From contig NZ_BMKX01000014.1 of the NCBI RefSeq assembly GCF_014644555.1, forward strand, positions 1 through 57,800: a DNA stretch of 57,800 nucleotides. The letters run 5' to 3'. The position numbers were made by a program, and so were the translations under genes. The notes under the pieces were generated by a model. That model was not told the DNA's origin. It saw nothing but the letters and a program-made list of their open reading frames with translations, and ran no database searches. Numbering within the stretch: the first letter of the stretch is position 1; each line of letters opens with the position of its first letter. Origin of the DNA: Glutamicibacter ardleyensis (lineage in GTDB: Bacteria > Actinomycetota > Actinomycetes > Actinomycetales > Micrococcaceae). This document shows positions 8,482-18,193 of the stretch, piece by piece.

Positions 8482-9786
8482 CTATTTACGAATATGCCCG
8501 TCGCCCTGAACGATCCATTTAGTTGTCGTCAGTTCGGTCAGACCCATAGGACCGCGGGCGTGCATCTTCTGTGTGGAGATACCTACTTCGGCGCCTAAGC
8601 CCAGCTGTCCACCGTCGGTGAATCGAGTCGAAGCATTAACAATCACTGCGGCAGATTCAATCTCCGCAATGAATCTCTCGGACTCTGCCAGTGATGAAGT
8701 AATGATTGCTTCGGTATGCCCGGTGGAGTACTCGCGGATATGTTCCAGCGCCTCATCCATCGTATCTACGAGCTTGACCGCGATATCCAGGTCTAAGTAC
8801 TCATTACGCCAGTCATCTTCTCCGGCAGCAATAGTCTCAATCCCTGGCACCAAGGAGGCAACACGTGCGTCGGTATGCAGCGTGACGCCAGCCTGCGCGA
8901 GAGCTTTCAATACCGCCGGTGCTGCCGGAGCATCTTTAGCGATCAGCAGGGTTTCTACCGTATTGCACACGCTGGGACGGTGAGTCTTCGCGTTGAGCAA
9001 GATGTCGGTAGCCATTTCCTCATCGGCGCTTGCGCTCATGAAAATGTGCACATTGCCTTCGCCGGTTTCAATCACTGGAACCTTGGCCGTGGTCACTACA
9101 CGCTGGATCAATTCTCGACCACCACGTGGGATCAACACATCGATACGGCCACGTGCTGCCATCATCGCGTCGGCGCCTTCGCGTCCGTATTCGTCCACGG
9201 AGATCACTAGGTCTCGTGGCAAGGAGACAGACTCCAAGGCGTTGCGGATGTAGTTAACCAATGCGACATTTGAGTTCAGCGCAGCGGAACCACCACGGAG
9301 CAATACCGCGTTGCCACTCTTTAGCGACAACCCCGCGATATCTACGGTCACGTTGGGACGCGCCTCGTAAATGGTGCCAATAACGCCCATTGGAACGTTG
9401 ATCTGACGCATTCGCAAGCCGTTAGGGAGGGTCTCTCCACGCACTACACGTCCGACGGGATCGGGTAGGCCAATAAGTTCTTCAAGGGCTGAGATCAGTC
9501 CGTCAATACGCTGATCATCAAGCTTGAGTCGGTCAAGCATCGCAGCACTCGTGCCGCGCTCCCGACCATTTTCTAGGTCTTTGGCGTTTGCAGCCATAAT
9601 TTGCTGACGGTGAGCATCGATGGTGTCAGCGATGGCGCGGAGCGCCTTATCTTTCCAATCACGGTTTGCTCGCGCAAGTGTTCGCGATGCCCGGCGGGCC
9701 CGATCTGCCAGCTGGTTGACCGACGTAGCAACGTCGGTGGTGGATTCGGTCTTGGTTTCGGCTGAATCTAGACTCATATTTGCCAT
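8482..9786 (-). CDS. proA: Glutamate-5-semialdehyde dehydrogenase (ProA)
   Basis: A 434-residue aldehyde dehydrogenase-fold enzyme that reduces glutamyl-5-phosphate to glutamate-5-semialdehyde with NADPH, the second step of proline synthesis. Recognisable segments are VPMGVIGTIYEARPNVTVD (131-149), the glycine-rich KSGNAVLLRGGS, the catalytic cysteine C274 in THRPSVCNT, and DGGQLGLGAEVGIST near the C-terminus. It starts one base after the proB stop, so the two are translationally coupled, as is common because the proteins form a channeling pair. Confidence 0.96.
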   Translation of the reverse strand: MANMSLDSAETKTESTTDVATSVNQLADRARRASRTLARANRDWKDKALRAIADTIDAHRQQIMAANAKDLENGRERGTSAAMLDRLKLDDQRIDGLISALEELIGLPDPVGRVVRGETLPNGLRMRQINVPMGVIGTIYEARPNVTVDIAGLSLKSGNAVLLRGGSAALNSNVALVNYIRNALESVSLPRDLVISVDEYGREGADAMMAARGRIDVLIPRGGRELIQRVVTTAKVPVIETGEGNVHIFMSASADEEMATDILLNAKTHRPSVCNTVETLLIAKDAPAAPAVLKALAQAGVTLHTDARVASLVPGIETIAAGEDDWRNEYLDLDIAVKLVDTMDEALEHIREYSTGHTEAIITSSLAESERFIAEIESAAVIVNASTRFTDGGQLGLGAEVGISTQKMHARGPMGLTELTTTKWIVQGDGHIRK

Positions 9787-9787
9787 T

Positions 9788-10945
9788 CTATTGACCCACG
9801 TCCATCAAAGCCAGATCGTCGATATGCACGACGGCTTTTTCGTAACCTTCACCGAGGGAGTCGGCGATCTCACCGGTGGTGCGCCCTAGCATTGCGGGAA
9901 GTTCTTCGGAGGAGTAATTCACTAGGCCTCGTCCGATAATGTTTCCGTCTGCATCACAGATTTCTACCGCGTCTCCGGCTTCAAATTCTCCACGAGTTGC
10001 GGTGATGCCTGCGGCAAGTAATGAGTTCGTTCCATCGGCGACGGCACGTACCGCACCGGCGTCCAAGATCAAACGACCTTCGGCGGAGGCCAGATGAGCA
10101 AGCCACACGTCACGGGCCGAACGGCGGGTGTTGCGCGCCGCAAACCAGGTTCCGACGTCCTCGCCGGCAAGTGCGCGGGCGGCGTTGTCGGTGCTGGTCA
10201 CCAGGGTAGGGATGCCCGCGGCGGAGCTCATGGTGGCTGCGTCCACCTTGGTGATCATGCCACCGGTGCCCACGCCTGCCGACCCTGGGGTGCCCAGGTC
10301 GACGGTATCAAGTTCGTCGGGGTGGCCCACATGCGAAATGCGGCTTCCGCCGTCCTTCGGGTGCGCGTCATAAACCGAGTCAACATCGGAGAACAGCAGC
10401 AACGCATCGGCCTTGATCAGGTGGGCTACCAGGGCGGCCAAACGATCATTGTCGCCAAAACGGATTTCTCGGGTGGCTACCGCATCATTTTCGTTGACAA
10501 TCGGCAAGACGCCCAGATTCAACAGGCGCGTCAGTGAACGCAGCGCGTTGGTGTACGTGGTGCGGTGCATCAGATCATCGGCAGTCAACAAGACCTGCCC
10601 GACGTTCAGGTCATACTTGGCAAATTCTTGGGTGTACTGCGCTAGCAGTAACCCCTGGCCTACGGCTGCTGCCGCCTGCTGGGTGGCAAGGTCCTTAGGA
10701 CGCTTGTCCAATCCCAGCGGCGACAGTCCAGCGGCAATAGCGCCGGAGGAGACTAAAACGATTTGAGTGTCGTCGTGCACGGTTTGTGCGAGAGTGTCGG
10801 CCAGGAACTTCAGCCGCTCATGGGAGATTCCCCCGCTGACGGTTGTCAGCGAGCTGGATCCCACCTTGACTACTAGTCTTCGTGCTTGAGGTAGATCTCG
10901 AAGTGAGGAAATTGAAGATAATGTCTTGGTTGCTCGCACATTCAT
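9788..10945 (-). CDS. proB: Glutamate 5-kinase (ProB) with PUA domain
   Basis: A 385-residue kinase that phosphorylates glutamate to start proline synthesis and is usually feedback-inhibited by proline. The amino-acid kinase fold opens with RLVVKVGSSSLT (about 23-34), followed by IVLVSSGAIAAG and the glutamate-site region VNENDAV; GTGGMITKVDAA is also present. The C-terminal ~100 residues form a PUA domain (VRAVADGTNSLLAAGI onward), as in the long form of the enzyme. The start has AAGGAAG upstream and lies 2 bp after the obg stop. Confidence 0.96.
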   Translation of the reverse strand: MNVRATKTLSSISSLRDLPQARRLVVKVGSSSLTTVSGGISHERLKFLADTLAQTVHDDTQIVLVSSGAIAAGLSPLGLDKRPKDLATQQAAAAVGQGLLLAQYTQEFAKYDLNVGQVLLTADDLMHRTTYTNALRSLTRLLNLGVLPIVNENDAVATREIRFGDNDRLAALVAHLIKADALLLFSDVDSVYDAHPKDGGSRISHVGHPDELDTVDLGTPGSAGVGTGGMITKVDAATMSSAAGIPTLVTSTDNAARALAGEDVGTWFAARNTRRSARDVWLAHLASAEGRLILDAGAVRAVADGTNSLLAAGITATRGEFEAGDAVEICDADGNIIGRGLVNYSSEELPAMLGRTTGEIADSLGEGYEKAVVHIDDLALMDVGQ

Positions 10946-10947
10946 AC

Positions 10948-12531
10948 TTAGTCTTCCTTTTCTGCTGCTCGATCCTTCGCAGCGCGTTCAGCATTCTTAG
11001 CATGTACAGACTCGGTCCAGATGCCAGCGCGACGTTCAGCTTCAAGCTCCGCACGTGCCTCGGCCTTCGCGGCACGGCGATCTTCGTGCTCTGCGCGCTT
11101 CTGTTCACGAGTCTTACGGTTTCGGTCTTCCAGACGGATGTCTTCGCCACGGCGTGAGCCGAGCAATTCTGCACCGGCAGCCATAGTTGGCTCCCAGTCA
11201 AAGACCACCGAGTTTTCTTCGGAGCCAATCACGACGGCGTCGCCAGGCTTTGCCCCGGCCCTAAACAACTGGTTTTCAACACCCAGCTTCGCTAGGCGGT
11301 CTGCCAGGTAGCCGACTGCTTCGTCATTACGGAAGTCGGTCTGCACGATCCAGCGTTCAGGCTTTTCACCAATGACACGCCAGAGCGGTTCGTTGCTCAC
11401 CTCTTCACGGCGAATAACAAATTCGGTCTTCTTTCCGGTGCGTTGACGCAGCATCGGAACTTCCACAACCGGGGATTCTTCGACACGCTCGGAGCGTGCC
11501 TTCTCTACCAATTCAGCCATGGCGAAGGTCAAATCACGTAATCCATTACGTGCCAAAGCCGAGATTTCAAAGACGCGGTAGCCACGTTTTTCGAGCTCTG
11601 GGCGCACAAACTCGGCCATGTCGGCACCATCAGGCATATCCACTTTGTTGAGCGCAACAAGTTTTGGACGCTCGGTCAGAGGAATAATATTGCCGTCGGT
11701 TCCGGCGAAAGTCGAGTCGGCTTCGTAGGCCGCCAATTCGGCTTCGATGGTTTCCAGGTCGCCAATGGGATCGCGATCCGACTCTAGGGAACCGCAGTCA
11801 AGCACGTGCACAATAGCGGCACAGCGTTCAACGTGGCGTAGGAATTCGTGACCCAACCCCTTGCCTTCGGACGCACCGGGGATCAGCCCAGGGACATCGG
11901 CTACGGTGAAACGAATTTCGCCTGCCATGACGACGCCAAGGTTTGGCACCAGGGTGGTGAATGGGTAGTCAGCAATCTTCGGTCGGGCAGCCGATACGGC
12001 GGCGATCAACGAAGACTTACCGGCCGATGGGAAGCCAACCAGGGCAATATCTGCCACTGACTTCAGTTCCAGCACTACTTCTTGGCTGGTACCTGGGGTG
12101 CCAAGTAGGGCGAAGCCCGGTGCTTTACGCTTATCCGAGGCGATAGCCGCGTTGCCCAGACCACCGAGGCCACCTACGGCAGCACGGTATTCGTCACCGA
12201 CCTTGACTAGGTCTGCAATGATGTCGCCATCCTTGGTTTTCACCACGGTGCCCGCTGGGACGCCAAGGATCAGGTCCTCACCCTGCTTGCCCGGGCGCAG
12301 ATCGCCCTTACCTGGCTCGCCATTGGCAGCCTTGCGGTGTGGCAGGTGATGGAAGTCCAGCAAGGTGGTGACCTGTGGGTCAACGCGCAAGAAGACGTTG
12401 CCACCATTGCCGCCTGCTGCACCGTCTGGCCCACCGAGCGGTTTGAACTTCTCACGCTTGATGGACACACAACCGTGGCCACCATTACCTGCGGTGACAT
12501 CTAGAGTTACGCGATCAACGAATGCAGCCAC
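10948..12531 (-). CDS. obg: Obg/CgtA ribosome-assembly GTPase
   Basis: A 527-residue Obg GTPase involved in late 50S assembly and stress control. It has the glycine-rich Obg domain (1-158), then the G domain with Walker A GFPSAGKS at 166-173, G3 [14 protein letters not shown] and G4 NKVD. The OCT domain follows (about 345-430). A highly charged C-terminal extension rich in Arg, Glu and Ala ([20 protein letters not shown]) ends the protein; actinobacterial Obg proteins often have such tails. The start is GTG at 12531 with AGGAG 11 nt upstream; a closer ATG is out of frame. Confidence 0.96.
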   Translation of the reverse strand: MAAFVDRVTLDVTAGNGGHGCVSIKREKFKPLGGPDGAAGGNGGNVFLRVDPQVTTLLDFHHLPHRKAANGEPGKGDLRPGKQGEDLILGVPAGTVVKTKDGDIIADLVKVGDEYRAAVGGLGGLGNAAIASDKRKAPGFALLGTPGTSQEVVLELKSVADIALVGFPSAGKSSLIAAVSAARPKIADYPFTTLVPNLGVVMAGEIRFTVADVPGLIPGASEGKGLGHEFLRHVERCAAIVHVLDCGSLESDRDPIGDLETIEAELAAYEADSTFAGTDGNIIPLTERPKLVALNKVDMPDGADMAEFVRPELEKRGYRVFEISALARNGLRDLTFAMAELVEKARSERVEESPVVEVPMLRQRTGKKTEFVIRREEVSNEPLWRVIGEKPERWIVQTDFRNDEAVGYLADRLAKLGVENQLFRAGAKPGDAVVIGSEENSVVFDWEPTMAAGAELLGSRRGEDIRLEDRNRKTREQKRAEHEDRRAAKAEARAELEAERRAGIWTESVHAKNAERAAKDRAAEKED

Positions 12532-12557
12532 GGGGCCATCTTCTCCTATAACGGGGT

Positions 12558-12629
12558 GCGAGCTTATGCTCGCTTAAAGTCTATCTATACGCACACAAGG
12601 GGCGGGCCGAAATCGGCCCACCCCTTGTG
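12558..12629 (-). promoter_or_regulatory. Two hairpins in the rpmA-obg spacer
   Basis: Two inverted repeats lie between L27 and Obg. The larger (12594-12602 plus 12604-12610 pairing with 12613-12619 plus 12621-12629) has 16 paired positions with one C-A mismatch. The smaller (12558-12563 with 12568-12573) has a 6-bp stem and TTAT loop and lies just upstream of the obg ribosome-binding site. No T-tract follows, so attenuation, RNA processing or partial termination that lowers obg relative to the ribosomal genes are all possible. Confidence 0.5.
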
Positions 12630-12657
12630 CACTGAAATAATTGTCTGTCGCCTAAAG

Positions 12658-12912
12658 TTAGGCAGCAGTCACAATGTTCACTACGCGACGACCACGACGG
12701 GTGCCGAACTCGACTGCACCAGCAGCCAATGCGAACAGGGTGTCATCCTTGCCACGGCCTACGCCGGCGCCTGGGTGGAAGTGGGTGCCACGCTGGCGGA
12801 CGATGATTTCGCCTGCCTTGACATCCTGTCCACCAAAGCGCTTTACGCCTAGGTACTGTGCGTTGGAATCGCGACCGTTGCGAGTGGAACTCGCACCTTT
12901 CTTATGTGCCAT
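12658..12912 (-). CDS. rpmA: 50S ribosomal protein L27
   Basis: An 84-residue L27, which sits near the peptidyl-transferase centre with its N-terminal tail reaching the P site. The sequence has the usual [19 protein letters not shown] opening, [18 protein letters not shown] and the end [14 protein letters not shown]. There is no N-terminal extension of the kind cleaved in Firmicutes. It follows rplU by 50 bp, as in almost all bacteria. Confidence 0.98.
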   Translation of the reverse strand: MAHKKGASSTRNGRDSNAQYLGVKRFGGQDVKAGEIIVRQRGTHFHPGAGVGRGKDDTLFALAAGAVEFGTRRGRRVVNIVTAA

Positions 12913-12962
12913 GCCTTTTAGCCTCTTTCGCTACAAAAATTGGTTATTACGATCAGCCCAAA

Positions 12963-13271
12963 TTAGGCGATCGAGGTGACCTTGACCTTGGTCAGAGCGG
13001 CACGGAAGCCCTGGCGCTTCTTGTAACCGGTCTTGTTCTTGTACTTCTGGATAACAATCTTCTGGCCGCGGAGGTTTTCTACAACCTCAGCGGAAACCTT
13101 GACCTTAGCCAGGTCAGCAGCGGCGGAAGTTACCTTCTCGCCATCTACCAACAACAAGGCTGGAAGCTCAATAGAGCTACCTGGGGTAGCCCGAAGACGG
13201 TCTACGGTGATGAGGTCTCCAACGGAGACCTTTTCCTGGTGGCCGCCTGCGCGGACAATTGCGTACACCAC
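12963..13271 (-). CDS. rplU: 50S ribosomal protein L21
   Basis: A 102-residue L21, which binds 23S rRNA next to L20. Characteristic parts are [19 protein letters not shown], then [18 protein letters not shown] and the basic end ([18 protein letters not shown]). It opens the rplU-rpmA-obg group. The 231-bp gap upstream (13272-13502) carries its promoter and the 3-prime end of rne, including an imperfect GC-rich dyad at about 13379-13415 without a T-tract. Confidence 0.97.
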   Translation of the reverse strand: MVYAIVRAGGHQEKVSVGDLITVDRLRATPGSSIELPALLLVDGEKVTSAAADLAKVKVSAEVVENLRGQKIVIQKYKNKTGYKKRQGFRAALTKVKVTSIA

Positions 13272-13502
13272 GTGGGTACTCGCTTCTACTCGACGTTTAT
13301 TGTCTTACCGGCGCAGAAATCAACCCGAACATCTAATAAATTAGATGCCTGAATCAGGGATCTCATGCGCTTGTGCCTTGACGCCGAGCGGATCAGAAAT
13401 CCGTGATCTTGGCGTTTAGCACCGATCAACCAGATTACGCTAGTCAACACCACCGGGGCAAATAGAAACTGCCCCAGCGGGTGAAGCGTGATCAAGTTCA
13501 TC

Positions 13503-16500
13503 TTATTTCAGTTCACGAACCGGAACTCCAACACCAAGCATTACCGGTTGCCCGGCAGCCGCTGTTGGCTTTACGTTTCGTGCACTGCTGGTATCCATCT
13601 GAACCACCGAACCGGTGGCAGCAGATACCTCGGCCACACTAACCTCTGCGTGCGCATCGCCCTGGACCGAGGTGGCCCGACGGCTGCGTCGCTTTGGTTT
13701 AGTGGAACTCTGTGGGGCCACAGCGGTTGCTGCGGCTGCTGGAGCGGCTGCGGCAGCTTGGGCTACCTGCGCTCCCTGCGAGGCTGGCATTGCAAGCCCA
13801 GTCAGCATTGGCTGTCCGGACGAGCTGGGCACAGCTACGGATTCACTCTGCGCGCGAGTAGCTCGGCGTGAGCCACGCTTGCGTGCATTTGGTTCTGGCT
13901 GCTTTTCGGCAACCGGAACCTGAGAGGTTTCAGTTTCGGTTTCTGGAGCGGATGCCTGTACTTCGGCCTGCTCGGATCCGTGTCCTTGGTCCGCGTGGCC
14001 ACGTCCGCGTGAACGTGATCGTGAACGGCGACGTGGCTTGCGACCAGCCTCAAGGCCTTCCGGATCTTCCCCTTCGGCTCCGCCCGGAAGGGCGGCTTCC
14101 AAGGCTTCCAGAGTTACCGAGTTCTCCTCGGAGGAAGCCTGTGCAGCTTCACCCTTAGTGACCGGGACGTTCGTTCCGTCAATCTTCAAACCAGCTTCAA
14201 CAGGTTGCTCAAGGTGCGATGCCGCAGCAATATTGGCTAACGCGTGGCGAGTAACTTCGTTCTTCTCACTAGGTTCAGATTCATGATGCGCGGCGTTATG
14301 CTCTGCTGGCTTCACGTCTTCACGTTCGTTGCCACGACGGCGACGACGCTCCGGACGCTGAGACGAAGACTTCTCCGGGAACTTCTTTGCGTGAGCTTCA
14401 CCGGAAGAGTTGAAGGATTTGCGGTGTTCTACTGGCTCTTCATGGGTGATGAAGCCACTACCGGAACATGCTTCACATTCTTCACCGAAGACCTCCAGCA
14501 AACCTGTACCCATGCGCTTACGCGTCATCTGTACCAGTCCTAGGCTGGTGACCTCGGCTACCTGATGCTTAGTGCGGTCACGGCCAAGACACTCGACCAG
14601 TCGGCGTAGCACCAGATCGCGGTTGGCTTCCAAAACCATGTCAATGAAGTCGATGACGATAATGCCACCAATGTCACGCAAGCGCAGCTGGCGGACAACT
14701 TCTTCGGCCGCTTCCAAGTTATTCTTGGTGACGGTTTCTTCCAGATTTCCGCCAGAGCCGGTGAACTTACCGGTATTCACGTCAATAACGGTCATTGCTT
14801 CGGTACGATCAATAACCAGCGAACCGCCCGATGGCAAGAAGACCTTACGATCCAAAGCCTTGTTGATCTGTTCGTCAATGCGGAAATTGTTGAAGATATC
14901 CTCAGACTGTTCCCACTTCTCCAAGCGGCTCATCAGATCCGGTGCCACGTACATCACGTAAGCCTCGATGGTGTCCCAAGCTTGTTCGCCGGAGACTATC
15001 AGCTTGGTGAAGTCTTCGTTGAAGACGTCACGAACCACCTTGATGGTGAGGTCAGGTTCCGAGTACAGAAGCTCTGGAGCTAGGGTCTTGGTTGAGGAAG
15101 ACTGTGCTTCGATACCTTCCCACTGAGCTCGCAGGCGGTTGATGTCGTTAGTCAGCTCTTCTTCAGATGCGCCCTCGGCCGCGGTACGTACGATGACGCC
15201 AGCGTTTTCCGGCAGGTGATCCTTCAAGATCTTCTTCAGGCGCTGACGTTCCACGTCTGGCAATTTGCGGGAGATACCAGTCATCGAGCCACCTGGCACA
15301 TAAACCAGGTAACGACCCGGCAGGGACACCTGGCTGGTCAGACGTGCACCCTTGTGGCCCACTGGATCCTTGGTGACCTGCACGAGGACCGAATCTCCGG
15401 CCTTCAACGCATTTTCAATGCGGCGTGGCTGGCCCTCAAGTGCTGCAACATCCCAGTTCACTTCGCCGGCATAAAGCACCGCATTACGGCCGCGACCAAT
15501 ATCCACGAATGCAGCTTCCATAGAAGGCAACACATTCTGAACCTTGCCCAGGTAAACGTTGCCAATCAATGAATCTTGCTGAGTCTTGGAGACAAAGTGC
15601 TCGGCGAGCACTCCGTCTTCCATCACGCCGATCTGGATACGATCTTCGCGCTGGCGCACAATCATCTTGCGCTCTACCGATTCGCGACGAGCTAAGAACT
15701 CGGCTTCGGTAATCACCTGACGACGACGACCGGTCTCACGCGATTCGCGGCGACGCTGACGTTTTGCTTCCAGACGGGTGGAACCGCGAACCGAGGTCAC
15801 GCGGTCCGATGCTGGAATCTGTGACTCAACGCTGGCGCGTGGGGCGCGAACGCGGGTCACAGTGTTTGGCGGATCATCCTGCGAGCCGCCTTCAACCTCA
15901 AGATCGACATCTCCACGGCGGCGACGGCGACGACGACGCGAGGTGACATCTTCGTCTTCGGTCTCTTCACTGTGCTGCTGGCGTGGGGTTCGCGTCTTCA
16001 CCGGGTTAGCGGTCTTAGCCACCGCATGCTGCACTACCGTGTGAGCTGCCTCTGGAATTGCGAACGGGTTCATGATCATCGTGTTGCCGTGCTCTGCAAG
16101 CAAGGCACCGGTGTGGTCCTCGGGCGAAACTTCGCTGGCCGCGGATCCCTTGGTTGGCTCGGTGACTGCCGCGGCAAGCTTCGGACCGGTTTCTTCCGGA
16201 ACCTGCTCAACCTCAACCTCGACTGCTGTCTCTTGTGAGGCAATCTTCTCTTCAGACGCTGCGGCTGCTTGCTCGACGGCGTCACGAGCCACTTGCTGGC
16301 GGCGTTCGGCTTGGCGGCTCAGGCGCTTGACCGAGTCAGGAGTGGATACCTGTGTGCGGCGCGTGGCGCGCCAACGGAACGGGCTTTCCTCTACGCCGGC
16401 TGCGGCATTGAGTTCGGCCAGAGTTAATGCACGTCGCAGTGGACGTGAGGGGGTGGTGGCTACAGTGGTACGGCGGGCTCGCGAACGATTGCCTCGCTTA

Positions 16501-16541
16501 TTTGACTGCGCCCCTCCCTTTCGCTGATTTGATGCGCTCAT
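13503..16541 (-). CDS. rne: Ribonuclease E/G family endoribonuclease
   Basis: A 1012-residue RNase E/G, the main single-strand endonuclease for mRNA decay and rRNA maturation. The catalytic core lies in the middle: S1 domain at about 322-405, DNase I-like domain with catalytic aspartates D587 (VIDVNTGKF) and D631 (IVIDFIDM), and the Zn-link CEACSG (C689, C692). Long disordered arms flank it: residues 1-290, with a run of eight arginines near 202-209, and 700-1012, rich in Arg, Glu, Ala and Pro. Such arms bind RNA and partner enzymes in actinobacteria. AGGAG lies 13 nt before the ATG. Confidence 0.95.
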   Translation of the reverse strand: MSASNQRKGGAQSNKRGNRSRARRTTVATTPSRPLRRALTLAELNAAAGVEESPFRWRATRRTQVSTPDSVKRLSRQAERRQQVARDAVEQAAAASEEKIASQETAVEVEVEQVPEETGPKLAAAVTEPTKGSAASEVSPEDHTGALLAEHGNTMIMNPFAIPEAAHTVVQHAVAKTANPVKTRTPRQQHSEETEDEDVTSRRRRRRRRGDVDLEVEGGSQDDPPNTVTRVRAPRASVESQIPASDRVTSVRGSTRLEAKRQRRRESRETGRRRQVITEAEFLARRESVERKMIVRQREDRIQIGVMEDGVLAEHFVSKTQQDSLIGNVYLGKVQNVLPSMEAAFVDIGRGRNAVLYAGEVNWDVAALEGQPRRIENALKAGDSVLVQVTKDPVGHKGARLTSQVSLPGRYLVYVPGGSMTGISRKLPDVERQRLKKILKDHLPENAGVIVRTAAEGASEEELTNDINRLRAQWEGIEAQSSSTKTLAPELLYSEPDLTIKVVRDVFNEDFTKLIVSGEQAWDTIEAYVMYVAPDLMSRLEKWEQSEDIFNNFRIDEQINKALDRKVFLPSGGSLVIDRTEAMTVIDVNTGKFTGSGGNLEETVTKNNLEAAEEVVRQLRLRDIGGIIVIDFIDMVLEANRDLVLRRLVECLGRDRTKHQVAEVTSLGLVQMTRKRMGTGLLEVFGEECEACSGSGFITHEEPVEHRKSFNSSGEAHAKKFPEKSSSQRPERRRRRGNEREDVKPAEHNAAHHESEPSEKNEVTRHALANIAAASHLEQPVEAGLKIDGTNVPVTKGEAAQASSEENSVTLEALEAALPGGAEGEDPEGLEAGRKPRRRSRSRSRGRGHADQGHGSEQAEVQASAPETETETSQVPVAEKQPEPNARKRGSRRATRAQSESVAVPSSSGQPMLTGLAMPASQGAQVAQAAAAAPAAAATAVAPQSSTKPKRRSRRATSVQGDAHAEVSVAEVSAATGSVVQMDTSSARNVKPTAAAGQPVMLGVGVPVRELK

Positions 16542-17037
16542 TTAAATTCGCGTACTCCTAGTTTAAATTCCCGCTTCGGCGACCTCCACAGACGGTGCCT
16601 AGGCTGAAACAACATTCGTCACGTGTCTTAAGGCCGTCCTCGATGAGTCGGCCAGACACAAAAGTCCTTGTGTGTTCCGCAGCTTGTTTCATGCCGGTCC
16701 ATTTAACTGATCCGATATGCACTTGCTGCGGCTCAACGTGGCCGTTGAAAACCGGCTGCTTTCCTTTGCAGCCCTACGATCCGCGGTATTCCCTCGGGAG
16801 GCGCACGTAATGGGCACTCAACCGAAGCGATGCATCGCAAGACGATCTGTCGTTTCAAAAGTCTGTCGTCGGGTTGAAAGCAGACTGTGGATCCGCGAAC
16901 AACCATTTCCATTCTCTCATATTTAGTTCATTGCAAGTTCACAAACACATATATATTGCACAGAAAAGCTCCATAGTATGAGCTATGCAAGTTGCGCGTT
17001 GACCCGCATTCGACTGAACATATGGAATAGTCAAGAT
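16542..17037. other. Divergent intergenic region, rne leader with hairpin
   Basis: About 500 bp separating rne (minus) from the VKOR gene (plus). On the rne side a hairpin at 16623-16659 (gtgtct and ggccg arms, with a 3-nt bulge) could form in the rne 5-prime UTR, and a 9-bp direct repeat TTTAAATTC lies beside the start (16543-16551 and 16562-16570). RNase E leaders often fold to allow self-control; that is an analogy, not shown here. On the VKOR side TTGACC (16999-17004) and TATGGA (17021-17026) make a plausible promoter 12 nt before the start. No gene seen. Confidence 0.4.
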
Positions 17038-17658
17038 ATGGTTTCATCACTTGAGAGTCCGCAGAACTCGGGCGTGTTGCCCTGGTGGGCAAAAGAGCGC
17101 GGCTATGGAATATTCGCTGTACTCACCGGAACGATCGCATGGATCGCTTCAGGCATTTTGGTCTTAGAGCGCCTAGAGCTCTACAAGAATCCCGATTACA
17201 TCACCAGCTGTGACTTCAACCCATGGGTCTCCTGTGGCACCGTAATGAAGTCCAGCCAAGCGGCACTCCTAGGATTCCCCAACCCATTTCTGGGAATTGT
17301 GCTCTTTGGCGTACTGATCACCATCGGCATGGCCTTGCTCGCAGGCGCCAAATTCCAGCGTTGGTTCTGGATTGGCATCCAAGCCGGCGTAACCATCGCC
17401 ATGGTATTCGTAATTTGGCTCTGGTCTCAGGCACTTTACGAGATTAACGCGCTATGCCCTTACTGCATGGTGGTTTGGGCGGTCATGATTCCCCTCTTCG
17501 TCTTCACCACCTCACATAATATTGTCCGAGGCATCATCCCAGGTTCGGCAGGACTGAAAAAGTTTGTCACCGAATGGAGCTGGATTATCACCGCAATCCT
17601 CTGGGTCCTGGTTGCGGCCTCAATCGTCATGCGATTCCCGAATGCCTTCTTTGGCTAG
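17038..17658 (+). CDS. Vitamin K epoxide reductase (VKOR) family membrane protein
   Basis: About 206 residues from the ATG at 17038. VKOR-type proteins pass electrons from a DsbA-like partner to quinone and so drive disulfide formation outside the cell, replacing DsbB in actinobacteria. The two required cysteine pairs are present: C58 and C66 in the first loop (TSCDFNPWVSCGTVM) and the active CPYC at C140 and C143. Four to five hydrophobic helices are visible. An upstream in-frame ATG at 16978 lies on the wrong side of the likely promoter, so the mRNA may be almost leaderless. The next gene overlaps its end. Confidence 0.88.
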   Translation: MVSSLESPQNSGVLPWWAKERGYGIFAVLTGTIAWIASGILVLERLELYKNPDYITSCDFNPWVSCGTVMKSSQAALLGFPNPFLGIVLFGVLITIGMALLAGAKFQRWFWIGIQAGVTIAMVFVIWLWSQALYEINALCPYCMVVWAVMIPLFVFTTSHNIVRGIIPGSAGLKKFVTEWSWIITAILWVLVAASIVMRFPNAFFG

Positions 17659-18025
17659 TCTCAGCCAGCGTCGACTCATGATGGGGATCAGTGCCGTGGC
17701 GCTGATCCCCATCGGTTTATTCCTGCGCTTTCAGCCCTGGGGTTTGCTCTCGGATCTATCCGGAGGAATTCTCTACGCGAGTTTAATCTATGTTTTGGTG
17801 GCGTTCCTAGTCCCGACAGGCACACAGATTACCGTGGGATTGTGGGCACTGGGATGGTGCGTAGCGGTGGAACTATTGCAATTAACTGCTTTCCCAAGCT
17901 CCGTGGCGGACTTATTCCCACCCGCACGGTTAGTTTTGGGGACCGGTTTTGCGCCAACCGATCTAGTGGCTTACTTCTTCGGTGTGCTTTTCGCGTTTCT
18001 AGTTGATTTGATTTGGCAACGATGA
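17642..18025 (+). CDS. DUF2809 family membrane protein
   Basis: About 127 residues from the ATG at 17642, which overlaps the end of the VKOR gene by 17 bp and suggests translational coupling. Three to four hydrophobic helices carry the DUF2809 pattern: LLSDLSGGILYASLIYVLV, WCVAVELLQLTAFP, then FPPARLVLGTGFAPTDLVAYF. The function of the family is unknown. Codons further upstream in the frame lie within the VKOR gene and are not needed. Confidence 0.75.
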   Translation: MPSLASLSQRRLMMGISAVALIPIGLFLRFQPWGLLSDLSGGILYASLIYVLVAFLVPTGTQITVGLWALGWCVAVELLQLTAFPSSVADLFPPARLVLGTGFAPTDLVAYFFGVLFAFLVDLIWQR

Positions 18026-18193
18026 ATCACCAATTCGCGCTATTAGCGAAAACCTTGATGCACCGGTGCCCCACGAATTTTCGCTTACTCCCCCGCGCAA
18101 TCAGGGAATTTTTCGCTTAGGCCCAATACCGCATCGACTGCTCACCATGAGCCAAATCACCCCAAGCGAGTTCAAAGCGACTAGATTAGGGTC

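Noticed and set aside
13503-16527. Several plus-strand frames (up to 151 codons) opposite rne
   Set aside because: They overlap a full-length RNase E/G with clear motifs and are products of GC-rich codon bias.
16595-16926. Two short plus-strand frames in the rne-VKOR gap
   Set aside because: No ribosome-binding site, Cys/Pro/Arg-rich chance-like composition, and they overlap the probable rne leader.
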